Positions 7,235 through 12,897 of a stretch of DNA of 12,897 nucleotides are shown here, piece by piece. The translations under genes and the position numbers were made by a program. The stretch is from Thermoflexales bacterium (GTDB taxonomy: Bacteria > Chloroflexota > Anaerolineae > B4-G1). The first letter of the stretch is position 1. Each line of letters opens with the position of its first letter. Location: positions 1-12,897 of the forward strand of contig SKQX01000069.1 of NCBI GenBank assembly GCA_007118795.1, in the 5' to 3' direction. The notes beneath the pieces were generated by a model. It searched no databases. It was not told where the DNA came from and worked only from the letters and a program-made list of their open reading frames with translations.

Positions 7235-8668
7235 TCAAGGGCGGCTGTCACGGGAATCTCCATCCGCGGCCGCCTCGACCGCACGGATGATCTTGTGATA
7301 GCCGGTACAGCGACATAGATTCCCGCTCAGTCCGATCTCTATCTGCTCACGGCTAGGTGCCCGAATCTCCTCCACCAGACTGGCAGCGGCCATCACAAAA
7401 CCGGGGGTGCAGTACCCACACTGGACGGCGCCCTCGTCGATGAAGGCCTGTTGGACTGGATGGAGCTCATCGCCCTCGGCCAGCCCCTCGACCGTGCTGA
7501 TCTGAGAACCGTGGGCACGCGGCGCTGGAGTGAGGCACGCCAAGACGGAGATGCCGTCCATCCAGACGGTGCAAGCACCGCATTCACCTTCACCACAGCC
7601 CTGTTTGGCGGCGGTTAGGCCCACATCCTCTCGCAGCATATCGAGTAGGGTCTTGTTGTTGGCCCCCTGTACCACGACATTCTCGCCGTTGACCGTGCAT
7701 TCGATGGGCTCCAGTCCTTTGTGGCGGTGACAGATCGTCTTGCCGGCCAGACGGGGTGAAAACCCCCTCGTGCCACCCCACAGCGTGGGCGGCGCGTCGG
7801 GGATCTCCCCCCGCTCATCGCCCTCACGCAGCCTGGACAGCAGCCGTCGAACCAAAACCTTTATGACCTCCCGGCGATAGCCCGCACCCGCTCGGATGTC
7901 GTCGATACATGAGGTGGCTTCGGCGGCCAGCTCGGCCGCCGTCTCGATCACGTGCTGGTCCAGCTCCCGACCCAGCAGCGAGCTCTCAGCCTCTCTCGCC
8001 CGAATCACCGTGGGCGCCACGCTTCCCAGTGCGATGCGCGCCCGGGTCACCACCTCCTCATCGAACGTCAGTACCCCTGCGGCGTTCACCACGGAGATCG
8101 CGTGCACGCGTCGAAGAGCCAACCTGCTGAACGCGCCGCGCTGATTCTCCGCCAGGGGGGGGAATACGACGTCCGTCACCATCTCGTTGAAGCCCAGCGC
8201 CGTCTCCCTGACCCCGCGGTAGAAATCCGCCAGAGGCACCGTCCGTTCGCCGTCCGCACGGCTCAGCCTCAGTCGAGCGTCCAAGGCCAGAAGCGCCGAG
8301 ATCGTGTCGTTGGCCGGTGACCCCGTGACCAGATTTCCGACGATCGTGCCCCGATTGCGCAGCTGTGGTGTGCCCACGTGCCAGCAGGCTAGCGCCAGCG
8401 GGTATCCGTGCTTCATCAACAGGTCGAAGGTCAGCGCCTGGTTGTGGGTCACCATCGGACCTACGTGAAGCCCGTCGTCTTCCAGACAGACGCGGTTCAA
8501 ACCCCCGATCCGTGTGATATCGATCAATGCCCGCGCCTGTCGAACACCGCGCTGCAATTCGACGATCAGATCAGTCCCGCCCGCGATGATGCGGGCATCG
8601 GGGCCGTGCTCCGCCAGAAGCCGAAGAACATCCTCAACGCTGGTGGGAGAGTAGTAGACTTGCCACAT
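7235..8668 (-). CDS. Fused FAD-binding and [2Fe-2S] subunit of a molybdenum hydroxylase (xanthine dehydrogenase type)
   Basis: A 477-residue electron-transfer subunit. Residues 1-285 are the CoxM/XDH FAD domain, with IIAGGTDLIVE (27-37) for the FAD pyrophosphate and GTIVGNLVTGSPANDT (107-122) as second FAD motif, then a CO-dehydrogenase flavoprotein C-terminal part. After a linker, residues 321-465 form the two-cluster iron-sulfur unit: C358, C363, C366 and C378 for the plant-ferredoxin-type cluster, and C417, C420, C452 and C454 (CGYC...CRC) for the helical-domain cluster. All eight cysteines are present, so it should pass electrons from the Mo site to FAD. The order FAD then Fe-S is the reverse of the Fe-S then FAD order in fused bacterial XdhA and animal xanthine dehydrogenase. 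ATG 8668 is preceded by AGGAG at 7 nt. It is the first large gene of the block. Confidence 0.92.
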   Translation of the reverse strand: MWQVYYSPTSVEDVLRLLAEHGPDARIIAGGTDLIVELQRGVRQARALIDITRIGGLNRVCLEDDGLHVGPMVTHNQALTFDLLMKHGYPLALACWHVGTPQLRNRGTIVGNLVTGSPANDTISALLALDARLRLSRADGERTVPLADFYRGVRETALGFNEMVTDVVFPPLAENQRGAFSRLALRRVHAISVVNAAGVLTFDEEVVTRARIALGSVAPTVIRAREAESSLLGRELDQHVIETAAELAAEATSCIDDIRAGAGYRREVIKVLVRRLLSRLREGDERGEIPDAPPTLWGGTRGFSPRLAGKTICHRHKGLEPIECTVNGENVVVQGANNKTLLDMLREDVGLTAAKQGCGEGECGACTVWMDGISVLACLTPAPRAHGSQISTVEGLAEGDELHPVQQAFIDEGAVQCGYCTPGFVMAAASLVEEIRAPSREQIEIGLSGNLCRCTGYHKIIRAVEAAADGDSRDSRP

Positions 8669-8671
8669 GCC

Positions 8672-8764
8672 CTATCTCCTACACGGATGCAGAGGAATCC
8701 GTAGCGACGGGGTACAGAAATCGGGTTTGACGCTCCAAATGTGGGCATCAGAGAGATCTACCAT
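8672..8764 (-). CDS. Possible 30-codon leader ORF upstream of the FAD/Fe-S subunit
   Basis: From ATG 8764 a 30-residue frame (starting MVDLSDAHIW, ending HPCRR) closes with TAG three bases before the FAD/Fe-S start codon. A strong ribosome site, GAGGAGG (8769-8775), sits 4 nt before its ATG, and the ribosome site of the next gene lies inside its last codons, an arrangement that would couple translation. I recognise no homologue and no clear attenuation hairpin, and a chance frame of this length is quite possible. Confidence 0.35.
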   Translation of the reverse strand: MVDLSDAHIWSVKPDFCTPSLRIPLHPCRR

Positions 8765-8768
8765 CGAT

Positions 8769-8775
8769 CCTCCTC
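8769..8775 (-). promoter_or_regulatory. Strong ribosome binding site of the short leader ORF
   Basis: The complement reads GAGGAGG four bases before ATG 8764. It is the best Shine-Dalgarno match in the intergenic region and is the main reason to take the 30-codon frame seriously. Confidence 0.4.
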
Positions 8776-8941
8776 AGGCTGAGTTACCGTCCGGGCCTAG
8801 ACTGTCAGAGCGCCACACTTCGCCACATCGGTGTTCTGCCCGTGGTCCGCTGCGCCGGAGCGCGACAGCCCCTGCGCAGCTCGGGCGGCCGAACCGTCAG
8901 TGACGCCAAGACTCGTAATGACACATCCACCCATCTCGCGA

Positions 8942-8958
8942 GTCAGGTCGTACCTGAC
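8942..8958. promoter_or_regulatory. Perfect 17-nt palindrome, candidate operator
   Basis: GTCAGGT and ACCTGAC flank a CGT centre with no mismatch. In the minus direction it would lie about 15-30 bases downstream of the start site predicted from the -10 box at 8981-8986, where a bound repressor would block transcription of the molybdoenzyme block. No regulator gene is in the window, and the same bases could instead form an RNA hairpin with a 3-nt loop. Confidence 0.4.
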
Positions 8959-8980
8959 CTCATCTCGGGCCTGCTCGCTA

Positions 8981-9008
8981 AGTATACACGGAGAGCCGCG
9001 CCGTGCAA
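8981..9008 (-). promoter_or_regulatory. Candidate promoter for the molybdoenzyme block
   Basis: The complement reads TTGCAC (9008-9003), 16 bp, TATACT (8986-8981). The -10 box matches five of six bases but the -35 only three of six. It would give a leader of about 300 nt before ATG 8668, containing the palindrome and the short ORF. Confidence 0.35.
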
Positions 9009-9160
9009 CCGGTACCCACTCCACCCATCCCCCCGTTACCCACACCACCCCCTCGATGGATCATTGGCCGACGCACAGCAACAGGAGCGGGAGGTGAGCT
9101 GCGCGTTATCCTCCCTCTGCCCTGGAGGTGAAGGGTCAGACCGGCAGTGCCGGGCCGTGA

Positions 9161-9212
9161 GAATCCCTCTCCCCCCGAGGGGGTAGAGGGTTAGGGTGAG
9201 GGGGGCTCATCT
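9161..9212 (+). repeat. Dispersed palindromic repeat, copy B
   Basis: CCCTCTCCCC (9165-9174), a short loop and GGGGGTAGAGGG (9179-9190) form an almost perfect stem, followed by TTAGGGTGAGGGGG (9191-9204) and CTCATC. It matches copy A at 2884-2929 in order and orientation, including the preceding GCCGGG and GAGAA-type bases. Confidence 0.75.
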
Positions 9213-9313
9213 CCATCGCCAGCCAGACCTTCACCACGCAAAGGCACCTCGCCCCCCAGTCGCCCAAACCCAGAGAGAGGACGAAGTCTGTTCACGCGGG
9301 CGAGGCCTATCGC

Positions 9314-9341
9314 TGGACAGAATCCCCTAATCCAATACAAT
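9314..9341 (+). promoter_or_regulatory. Sigma-70 promoter for the toast-rack envelope protein
   Basis: TGGACA (9314-9319), a 16-bp spacer and TACAAT (9336-9341) each match the consensus at five of six positions. The start site would be near 9348, giving a leader of about 60 nt that ends in a GGAGG-containing purine tract before ATG 9407. Confidence 0.55.
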
Positions 9342-9406
9342 AGCCCTACCCCACGCTACGGATGGGCGCGGCATCTGGCAGATCGAAGGGAGGAGGGAGA
9401 GACCTG

Positions 9407-10306
9407 ATGAAAAGACCGGCAATACCACTACTCGCAACTCTGACCCTGCTGTTCAGCTCCCTCGCGTGCGCTCTCGCCCCACGAATACGCGATCTGGACA
9501 TAAGTGTGCCGACCATCGAGGTCGGGGAGGACCGGGAGGAGACCCATCGCTTCCCCTTGGCTGGCGCCGGATCAGCCAGCCTCGCGACCGTCTTCGGTGC
9601 CGGGCGCCTCCATCTAAGCGCCGGAGCACCGGACGATCTGCTGTCGGGTGTCTTCCGATACAATGTCCCCGCGTGGGCCCCGGAGATCGAGCACCAGGGA
9701 AACACCCTGACCGTTCGTCAGGGTGGCGACGAGGGCAGATGGGGCATCCCCAGTGGGAACGTGCGAAATCGGTGGGAGTTGGAGGTGTCACCCCTGGTGC
9801 CGGTCGACCTGAACCTTAAGGCCGGTGCCGGGGAGGGCGTGCTGGACCTCACCGGCCTCCAGATCGCAGCCCTTGACCTGAATCTCGGTGCTGGGGCCTT
9901 TGTGCTACGCTTCGACGAACCGAATCAGACGGCTATGGACCATCTCACGCTCGATGCAGGAGCTTCGAAACTCGACCTGATCGGACTCGGCAATGCCAGT
10001 CCCGCCACCATGAGGCTTCAGGGCGGCGTCGGCGACATACAAGTCGATCTCACCGGTCCGTGGGCTCAATCGGCTGAGATCGAAATCAGGGCTGGGGCCG
10101 GAGCCCTTGCCCTGCGTCTGCCTGACGACGTGGGTGTGCAGGTCGAAGTGCGAAAGGGCCTGGCGAATGTGGACGCCTACGGGCTGCGACAGATGGGCAC
10201 CACCTACACCAACGATCTATTTGGTGAGACGGAGACGGAACTGGACATCGACGTCATAGCCGGTGTGGGCACCATCCGCCTGATCGTGGAAGGCGCCATC
10301 GATTAG
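9407..10306 (+). CDS. Exported toast-rack / LiaF-like protein, probable lipoprotein
   Basis: A 299-residue protein with a signal peptide: MKRP, then an apolar stretch to A20, then C21. The lipobox SLAC has Ser at -3 instead of the usual Leu, so lipidation is likely but not certain; cleavage after ALA at 22-24 is an alternative. The mature part is built from repeated short beta strands with glycine turns (LNLKAGAG, LNLGAGAFVL, LTLDAGASKLDL, MRLQGGVGDIQVDL, IEIRAGAGALALRL). This is the pattern of the toast-rack (DUF2154)/LiaF-type beta-solenoid domains of envelope stress proteins. No catalytic motif is seen. ATG 9407 is chosen over the in-frame ATG at 9362 because it directly precedes the signal peptide and follows a GGAGG-rich tract. 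It has its own promoter and converges on the deacetylase gene. Confidence 0.78.
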   Translation: MKRPAIPLLATLTLLFSSLACALAPRIRDLDISVPTIEVGEDREETHRFPLAGAGSASLATVFGAGRLHLSAGAPDDLLSGVFRYNVPAWAPEIEHQGNTLTVRQGGDEGRWGIPSGNVRNRWELEVSPLVPVDLNLKAGAGEGVLDLTGLQIAALDLNLGAGAFVLRFDEPNQTAMDHLTLDAGASKLDLIGLGNASPATMRLQGGVGDIQVDLTGPWAQSAEIEIRAGAGALALRLPDDVGVQVEVRKGLANVDAYGLRQMGTTYTNDLFGETETELDIDVIAGVGTIRLIVEGAID

Positions 10307-10631
10307 CGTTAGGGAGGATGGGGCCGCACAGACAGATCGCCGCCCCTGGGACCTCACGGACCTGGGATCACCGCTTCTGCCACCCAGACCAACCGCAGCG
10401 TCAGCGCATTCGTGGGATCAGGACAGCTCATCACCCTCTTGGTCGTCGCCGGCACCGGGGCGTTACCTGGCTGAGGACCATCCCCTGACGGCGTGCCACC
10501 TTCGCCGCCCACCGGAATCATCAGCTCCGAAGATGACGATCATCATCGTCCAAGCCTGGCGATGAGTCAGGCTACTGAGCTGGCGAAGGGCGGCGGACTC
10601 CGGAGTCCGAGGTCGCCGAGCTGACCACCGA
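10307..10631. other. Convergent intergenic gap, no gene recognised
   Basis: These 325 bp separate the converging ends of the toast-rack protein and the deacetylase. They contain a small stem GACGAT/ATCGTC (10535-10550) and the perfect 16-nt palindrome at 10594-10609. A stop-free stretch near 10360-10473 (plus) has no start codon context or recognisable domain. Confidence 0.5.
10594..10609. terminator. Perfect 16-nt palindrome past the deacetylase stop, possible terminator
   Basis: CGGACTCCGGAGTCCG is fully self-complementary and begins 22 nt beyond the deacetylase stop in the direction of transcription. No T-run follows, so a Rho-independent terminator is doubtful; it could equally be a protein-binding palindrome or 3'-end stabiliser. 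Confidence 0.25.
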
Positions 10632-11555
10632 CTAGGGTTCACCCTCAAGTTTGGCGATGAAGACGGCCAAGCTGTCCCCTCCCTGGATCCGCAACCGGGG
10701 CATCTCAAAAAGATTCTCCCGAGTGTAGGTGCGTCCCCAGTCGGTCGTCACCGAACCCCAGTAGTTGGCTGATTCCAAAACGGCGATGACATCGGCGTCT
10801 CGCCGTCCCCCCGGGTAACAGAAGAACCGAGGCACTCGCCCCGTATGATGCTCAATGGCCTCGGTGATACCCAGCACCTGATGGACCAGGAAGTCGTAGG
10901 AGCGCCCGCGAAGATCCACATGGTCCCGACCGTGAGCCTCGATGGACATCCCGGCCTCGGACATCTCCCGCACCTGCGCCCAGGTCATGTACGCCTCGCT
11001 CTCGTAGTGCGCCGGCGTCGCCAGTACGAAGAAAGTAGCTGGGAAGCCGTACTCGAGCAGCTTGGGAAAGACCACTTCGTAGGCATCGCGGTAGCCGTCG
11101 TCAAAGGTAAGCACCACCGGCTTCTCCGGCAACGGATACCCCTCTGTCAAAGCGAGATAGACATCGGTGAGGGTAATCGGGCGGTAACCCGCCTCATCGA
11201 GATAGCGCAGCTGAGCTTCAAACACCTCGGGCGAGACCGTGAGATCTCGGCGATAGACGTCGGCGTCCGGCGGAAGCTCGGAGACGTAATGGTACATCAG
11301 AATTGGGACCTTCACCGCGTCCGGGAGCGGGACAGCGGTGGGCGTCGGGTCCGGCTCAGCATCGCTCCGCGTCCGAGATCCGACCGGCCGCTCCGTCGGC
11401 GTAGCTAGCTCGACCAGCTCCCAACGTCCGTGAGCGGGACGGACAAAGAGGATACCCAGGATGGATGCTACCAGTAGCAGTGTGAGCGTGCTTGCTATGA
11501 GGATGGTTTCCAGCGACCTCCCACCCAAGGGCTCACCTCCGTCTTGGTTTCCCAT
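10632..11555 (-). CDS. Membrane-anchored polysaccharide deacetylase (NodB/CE4 family)
   Basis: A 307-residue protein with one N-terminal membrane segment (about 16-38), a proline/threonine/acidic linker (50-78) and a CE4 catalytic domain outside the membrane. Motif 1 is LTFDDGY (149-155, with D152 and D153), motif 2 EAHGRDH (206-212, zinc ligands H208 and H212) and motif 3 RFFCYPGGR (243-251). VTTDWG (269-274) and MPRLRIQGG (285-293) follow as in the PgaB/IcaB-like branch; the classical LxH motif 5 is not seen. The family removes N- or O-acetyl groups from cell-wall or exopolysaccharides; the substrate here is unknown. ATG 11555 has AGAGGAG three bases upstream. A promoter with a perfect -35 lies at 11760-11788, leaving a leader of about 200 nt that contains an inverted-repeat element. 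Confidence 0.93.
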   Translation of the reverse strand: MGNQDGGEPLGGRSLETILIASTLTLLLVASILGILFVRPAHGRWELVELATPTERPVGSRTRSDAEPDPTPTAVPLPDAVKVPILMYHYVSELPPDADVYRRDLTVSPEVFEAQLRYLDEAGYRPITLTDVYLALTEGYPLPEKPVVLTFDDGYRDAYEVVFPKLLEYGFPATFFVLATPAHYESEAYMTWAQVREMSEAGMSIEAHGRDHVDLRGRSYDFLVHQVLGITEAIEHHTGRVPRFFCYPGGRRDADVIAVLESANYWGSVTTDWGRTYTRENLFEMPRLRIQGGDSLAVFIAKLEGEP

Positions 11556-11602
11556 CCACTCCTCTGGACGCCATGCCCAAGGCCTCTTAGTGGTTCTCTC
11601 GA

Positions 11603-11723
11603 TAAGTCTGCAGGGAGACCTGACAGGTTTGCGAGGGCCCTATGTGGCCAAAACCATCTATGAGAGCGGCGCGTTCTGTAGATGCGGTAGCAGTCATCAA
11701 ACCTGTCAGGTCTTAGAGACTTA
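11603..11723. repeat. 121-bp MITE-like element with nested terminal inverted repeats
   Basis: Outer arms TAAGTCT (11603-11609) and AGACTTA (11717-11723) are exact complements, as are the inner 16-nt arms AGACCTGACAGGTTTG (11616-11631) and CAAACCTGTCAGGTCT (11698-11713). Each inner arm contains an imperfect palindrome (ACCTGWCAGGT). A third stem, ACCATCTA with TAGATGCGGT (one bulge), lies inside. It encodes nothing and could be a non-autonomous mobile element, a structured leader, or both. Confidence 0.6.
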
Positions 11724-11759
11724 GCGAATCGACCCCTTAGTGTTCCGCGTTCACAAGAT

Positions 11760-11788
11760 ACGATAGCCCGAAGTGAGGCCTGTGTCAA
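11760..11788 (-). promoter_or_regulatory. Sigma-70 promoter for the deacetylase
   Basis: The complement reads TTGACA (11788-11783), a perfect -35, a 17-bp spacer and TATCGT (11765-11760), four of six for the -10. The start site near 11753 places the inverted-repeat element wholly inside the deacetylase leader. Confidence 0.5.
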
Positions 11789-12004
11789 GACTCCGTACGC
11801 CGTCCAAGAGCTGTTTTGGCCAGTCGATGGTGCGGGATAGGGGGAGTAACGCAAGGGAAGGCACCCACGCACCTCGACGACAGCGGAGCAGTCGGCATCA
11901 ACCAGCAGCCGAGGGGGGTTTCATCCCACCCATCACCCTCGATCCTCACCGGCGGCCCGGCGCTGCTCAGCTGATTGATCTCTGGTGGCGAGGGAGATGG
12001 CGGT

Positions 12005-12520
12005 TCAGGTCGGATCGGAGCAGGACTGGCACCAGCGTTCCAGCGCTCGCCTCGTGGCACAGAAGGCCAGCCGAGGGAACTCATCCGGCGAGAAGAAAGC
12101 AGCTCGGTCCGCGTCATCGGCAGCCCGCAACTGCCCCCCCACACGCCGGCCCCTGTACACAATCACGATGTCAGCTCCCGCTTCGTGCTCGTATCCGCCG
12201 ATGACGTCGAGCAAGCCGGTGATCTGCACGTCCATCCCCGTCTCCTCCCGACACTCACGGACCGCCGCCTCGGCTGGAGACTCATCGAAGTCTACAAAGC
12301 CGCCGGGAAACGTCCACTCCCCCTGGTGTGGCTCCATGCGGCGACGGACCAGAAGGACTTCTCCGTCCCGCTCGACGATCACACCAGCCGCCACCTTGTG
12401 TTCACGGAAGACCACTCGGTCGCAGGACGCGCAGAAGCGACGTGGCCGTCCGAACGCCTCTCGTTCATCGAGACCATGTCCGCAGCGAGGACAGTAATTC
12501 AGGTCGACGGGACTAGCCAA
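12005..12520 (-). CDS. NUDIX hydrolase with N-terminal zinc ribbon
   Basis: A 171-residue pyrophosphohydrolase. An N-terminal zinc ribbon has CPRC (C10, C13) and CASC (C30, C33), followed by the NUDIX domain from about residue 40. The complete NUDIX box, GX5EX7REUXEEXGU, is present from GFVDFDE through REETGM, so the metal-binding glutamates are intact. Relatives cleave nucleoside diphosphates linked to another group (NADH, ADP-ribose, oxidised nucleotides); the substrate is not readable here. The start is TTG at 12520, chosen because GGAGGAG (12527-12533) precedes it at 6 nt and the zinc ribbon begins nine residues later; no ATG lies between. It lies 81 bp after the stop of the acidic membrane protein gene on the same strand and could be cotranscribed with it. 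Confidence 0.92.
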   Translation of the reverse strand: MASPVDLNYCPRCGHGLDEREAFGRPRRFCASCDRVVFREHKVAAGVIVERDGEVLLVRRRMEPHQGEWTFPGGFVDFDESPAEAAVRECREETGMDVQITGLLDVIGGYEHEAGADIVIVYRGRRVGGQLRAADDADRAAFFSPDEFPRLAFCATRRALERWCQSCSDPT

Positions 12521-12526
12521 ACAGGG

Positions 12527-12533
12527 CTCCTCC
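12527..12533 (-). promoter_or_regulatory. Ribosome binding site supporting the TTG start of the NUDIX gene
   Basis: The complement reads GGAGGAG six bases before TTG 12520. It is a near-perfect match and explains how the rare start codon is used. Confidence 0.6.
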
Positions 12534-12601
12534 GCACCGATCCAGACCCACGCTCTGGTTGATGAGCCTTGTCTTGGGTATCCAGCTTCCGCTCCACGAT
12601 C

Positions 12602-12897
12602 CTAGCTCAGGCGCACCCGCCACGCCTGTACCGTGGCAATGGCCAGTCCTAGGGTAGCCAGACCCAGGGCGATCTCGACCACTCTCCGCGACAGCAGCGC
12701 GCGGCTCAGCACCCTCTCCTCCCGGACGGGAGGTGGCGTCACATCGATCTCAACCGGCGTCGGCTCCGCTACCTCCACCTGCCGCTCCGGGCCCACCGGC
12801 TCTTCGGCCGGGATGGTCGCCGTCAGGCCAGATTCCTCCTCCACTGGCTCAGATTCAGTCGGGACGACCAGAGCTTCCGGCTCCTCCTCGACCTCCA
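12602..12897 (-). CDS. C-terminal part of an acidic, proline-rich membrane protein, 5' end outside window
   Basis: The frame is open from the window end to TAG 12602-12604, so only about 97 C-terminal residues are visible. The first ~60 are rich in Glu, Pro and Val (repeated EEEP, ESEPVEEES and EEPVGPE stretches) and look disordered. They are followed by a basic turn (LSRALLSRR) and a single membrane segment, VEIALGLATLGLAIATVQAW, with only RVRLS after it. This places the long acidic part on one side of the membrane and almost nothing on the other. A GTG at 12844 could start a short version, but the frame continues upstream with the same composition, so a longer protein is more likely. No family is recognised; a tail-anchored membrane protein with a linker to an upstream domain is the best description. 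Confidence 0.6.
   Translation of the reverse strand, partial: EVEEEPEALVVPTESEPVEEESGLTATIPAEEPVGPERQVEVAEPTPVEIDVTPPPVREERVLSRALLSRRVVEIALGLATLGLAIATVQAWRVRLS

Larger units (their letters stand above)
8765..9406. other. Divergent intergenic region between molybdoenzyme block and envelope protein
   Basis: About 640 bp without a convincing gene. It holds a ribosome site for the short leader ORF, a 17-nt palindrome (8942-8958), a candidate minus-strand promoter (8981-9008), a 13-nt CCGGCA/TGCCGG palindrome (9141-9153), a dispersed repeat copy (9161-9212) and a plus-strand promoter (9314-9341). Open frames in the interval have no recognisable domain. Confidence 0.6.
11556..12004. other. Intergenic region holding deacetylase promoter and inverted-repeat element
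   Basis: About 450 bp between the NUDIX stop and the deacetylase start, both on the minus strand. It contains the promoter at 11760-11788 and the 121-bp element at 11603-11723. The remaining 11789-12004 shows no gene, tRNA or clear terminator. Confidence 0.6.

Noticed and set aside
7235..8668. CO dehydrogenase medium/small subunit label
   Set aside because: The domains are shared by all molybdenum hydroxylases; the partner Mo subunit lacks the CO dehydrogenase signature loop.
8797..9048. 83-codon minus-strand frame upstream of the leader ORF
   Set aside because: It runs through the candidate promoter and palindrome, lacks a ribosome site and shows no domain.

Overview
The window looks like a chromosomal segment of a GC-rich, free-living bacterium, most likely a member of the Chloroflexota. 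That assignment is an inference: it rests on the gene set (phasin-like plus UbiB pair, toast-rack type envelope protein, molybdenum hydroxylase genes), on GTG/TTG starts and on GC-rich dispersed hairpin repeats. No rRNA, tRNA, CRISPR array, integrase or transposase is visible.

Layout. 1-1703 (minus): a UbiB/ABC1 atypical kinase, cut by the window start, preceded by a small phasin-like coiled-coil protein. A near-consensus sigma-70 promoter at 1798-1825 serves both. 1910-2752 (plus): a SAM hydroxide adenosyltransferase (SAM hydrolase), apparently made from a leaderless mRNA. 2753-3103: a convergent gap holding GC-rich hairpin repeats. 3104-8668 (minus): a three-gene block in the order fused FAD+[2Fe-2S] subunit, uncharacterised protein with a C-terminal nucleoside phosphorylase/AMP nucleosidase-like domain, and molybdopterin catalytic subunit of a xanthine dehydrogenase-type enzyme. 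A possible 30-codon leader ORF, a candidate promoter and a perfect 17-nt palindrome lie upstream. 8765-9406: a non-coding interval with a second copy of the hairpin repeat and a promoter for the next gene. 9407-10306 (plus): an exported, probably lipid-anchored toast-rack/LiaF-like protein. 10307-10631: no gene. 10632-11555 (minus): a membrane-anchored polysaccharide deacetylase whose predicted 5' leader contains a 121-bp MITE-like inverted-repeat element. 12005-12520 (minus): a zinc-ribbon NUDIX hydrolase with a TTG start. 12602-12897 (minus): the C-terminal part of an acidic, proline-rich protein ending in one membrane segment.

How the genes fit together. The best candidate for something new is the 3104-8668 block. 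The middle protein has the hallmarks of a purine-base-releasing enzyme in its last ~200 residues, joined to ~360 residues I cannot assign. It sits between the two subunits of an enzyme that oxidises purine bases. The simplest reading is one operon that cleaves a nucleoside or nucleotide to a free base and then oxidises the base. The remaining genes look like housekeeping or envelope functions (SAM turnover, quinone/lipid-linked kinase, cell-wall polysaccharide trimming, nucleotide sanitation), with no visible link to the block.
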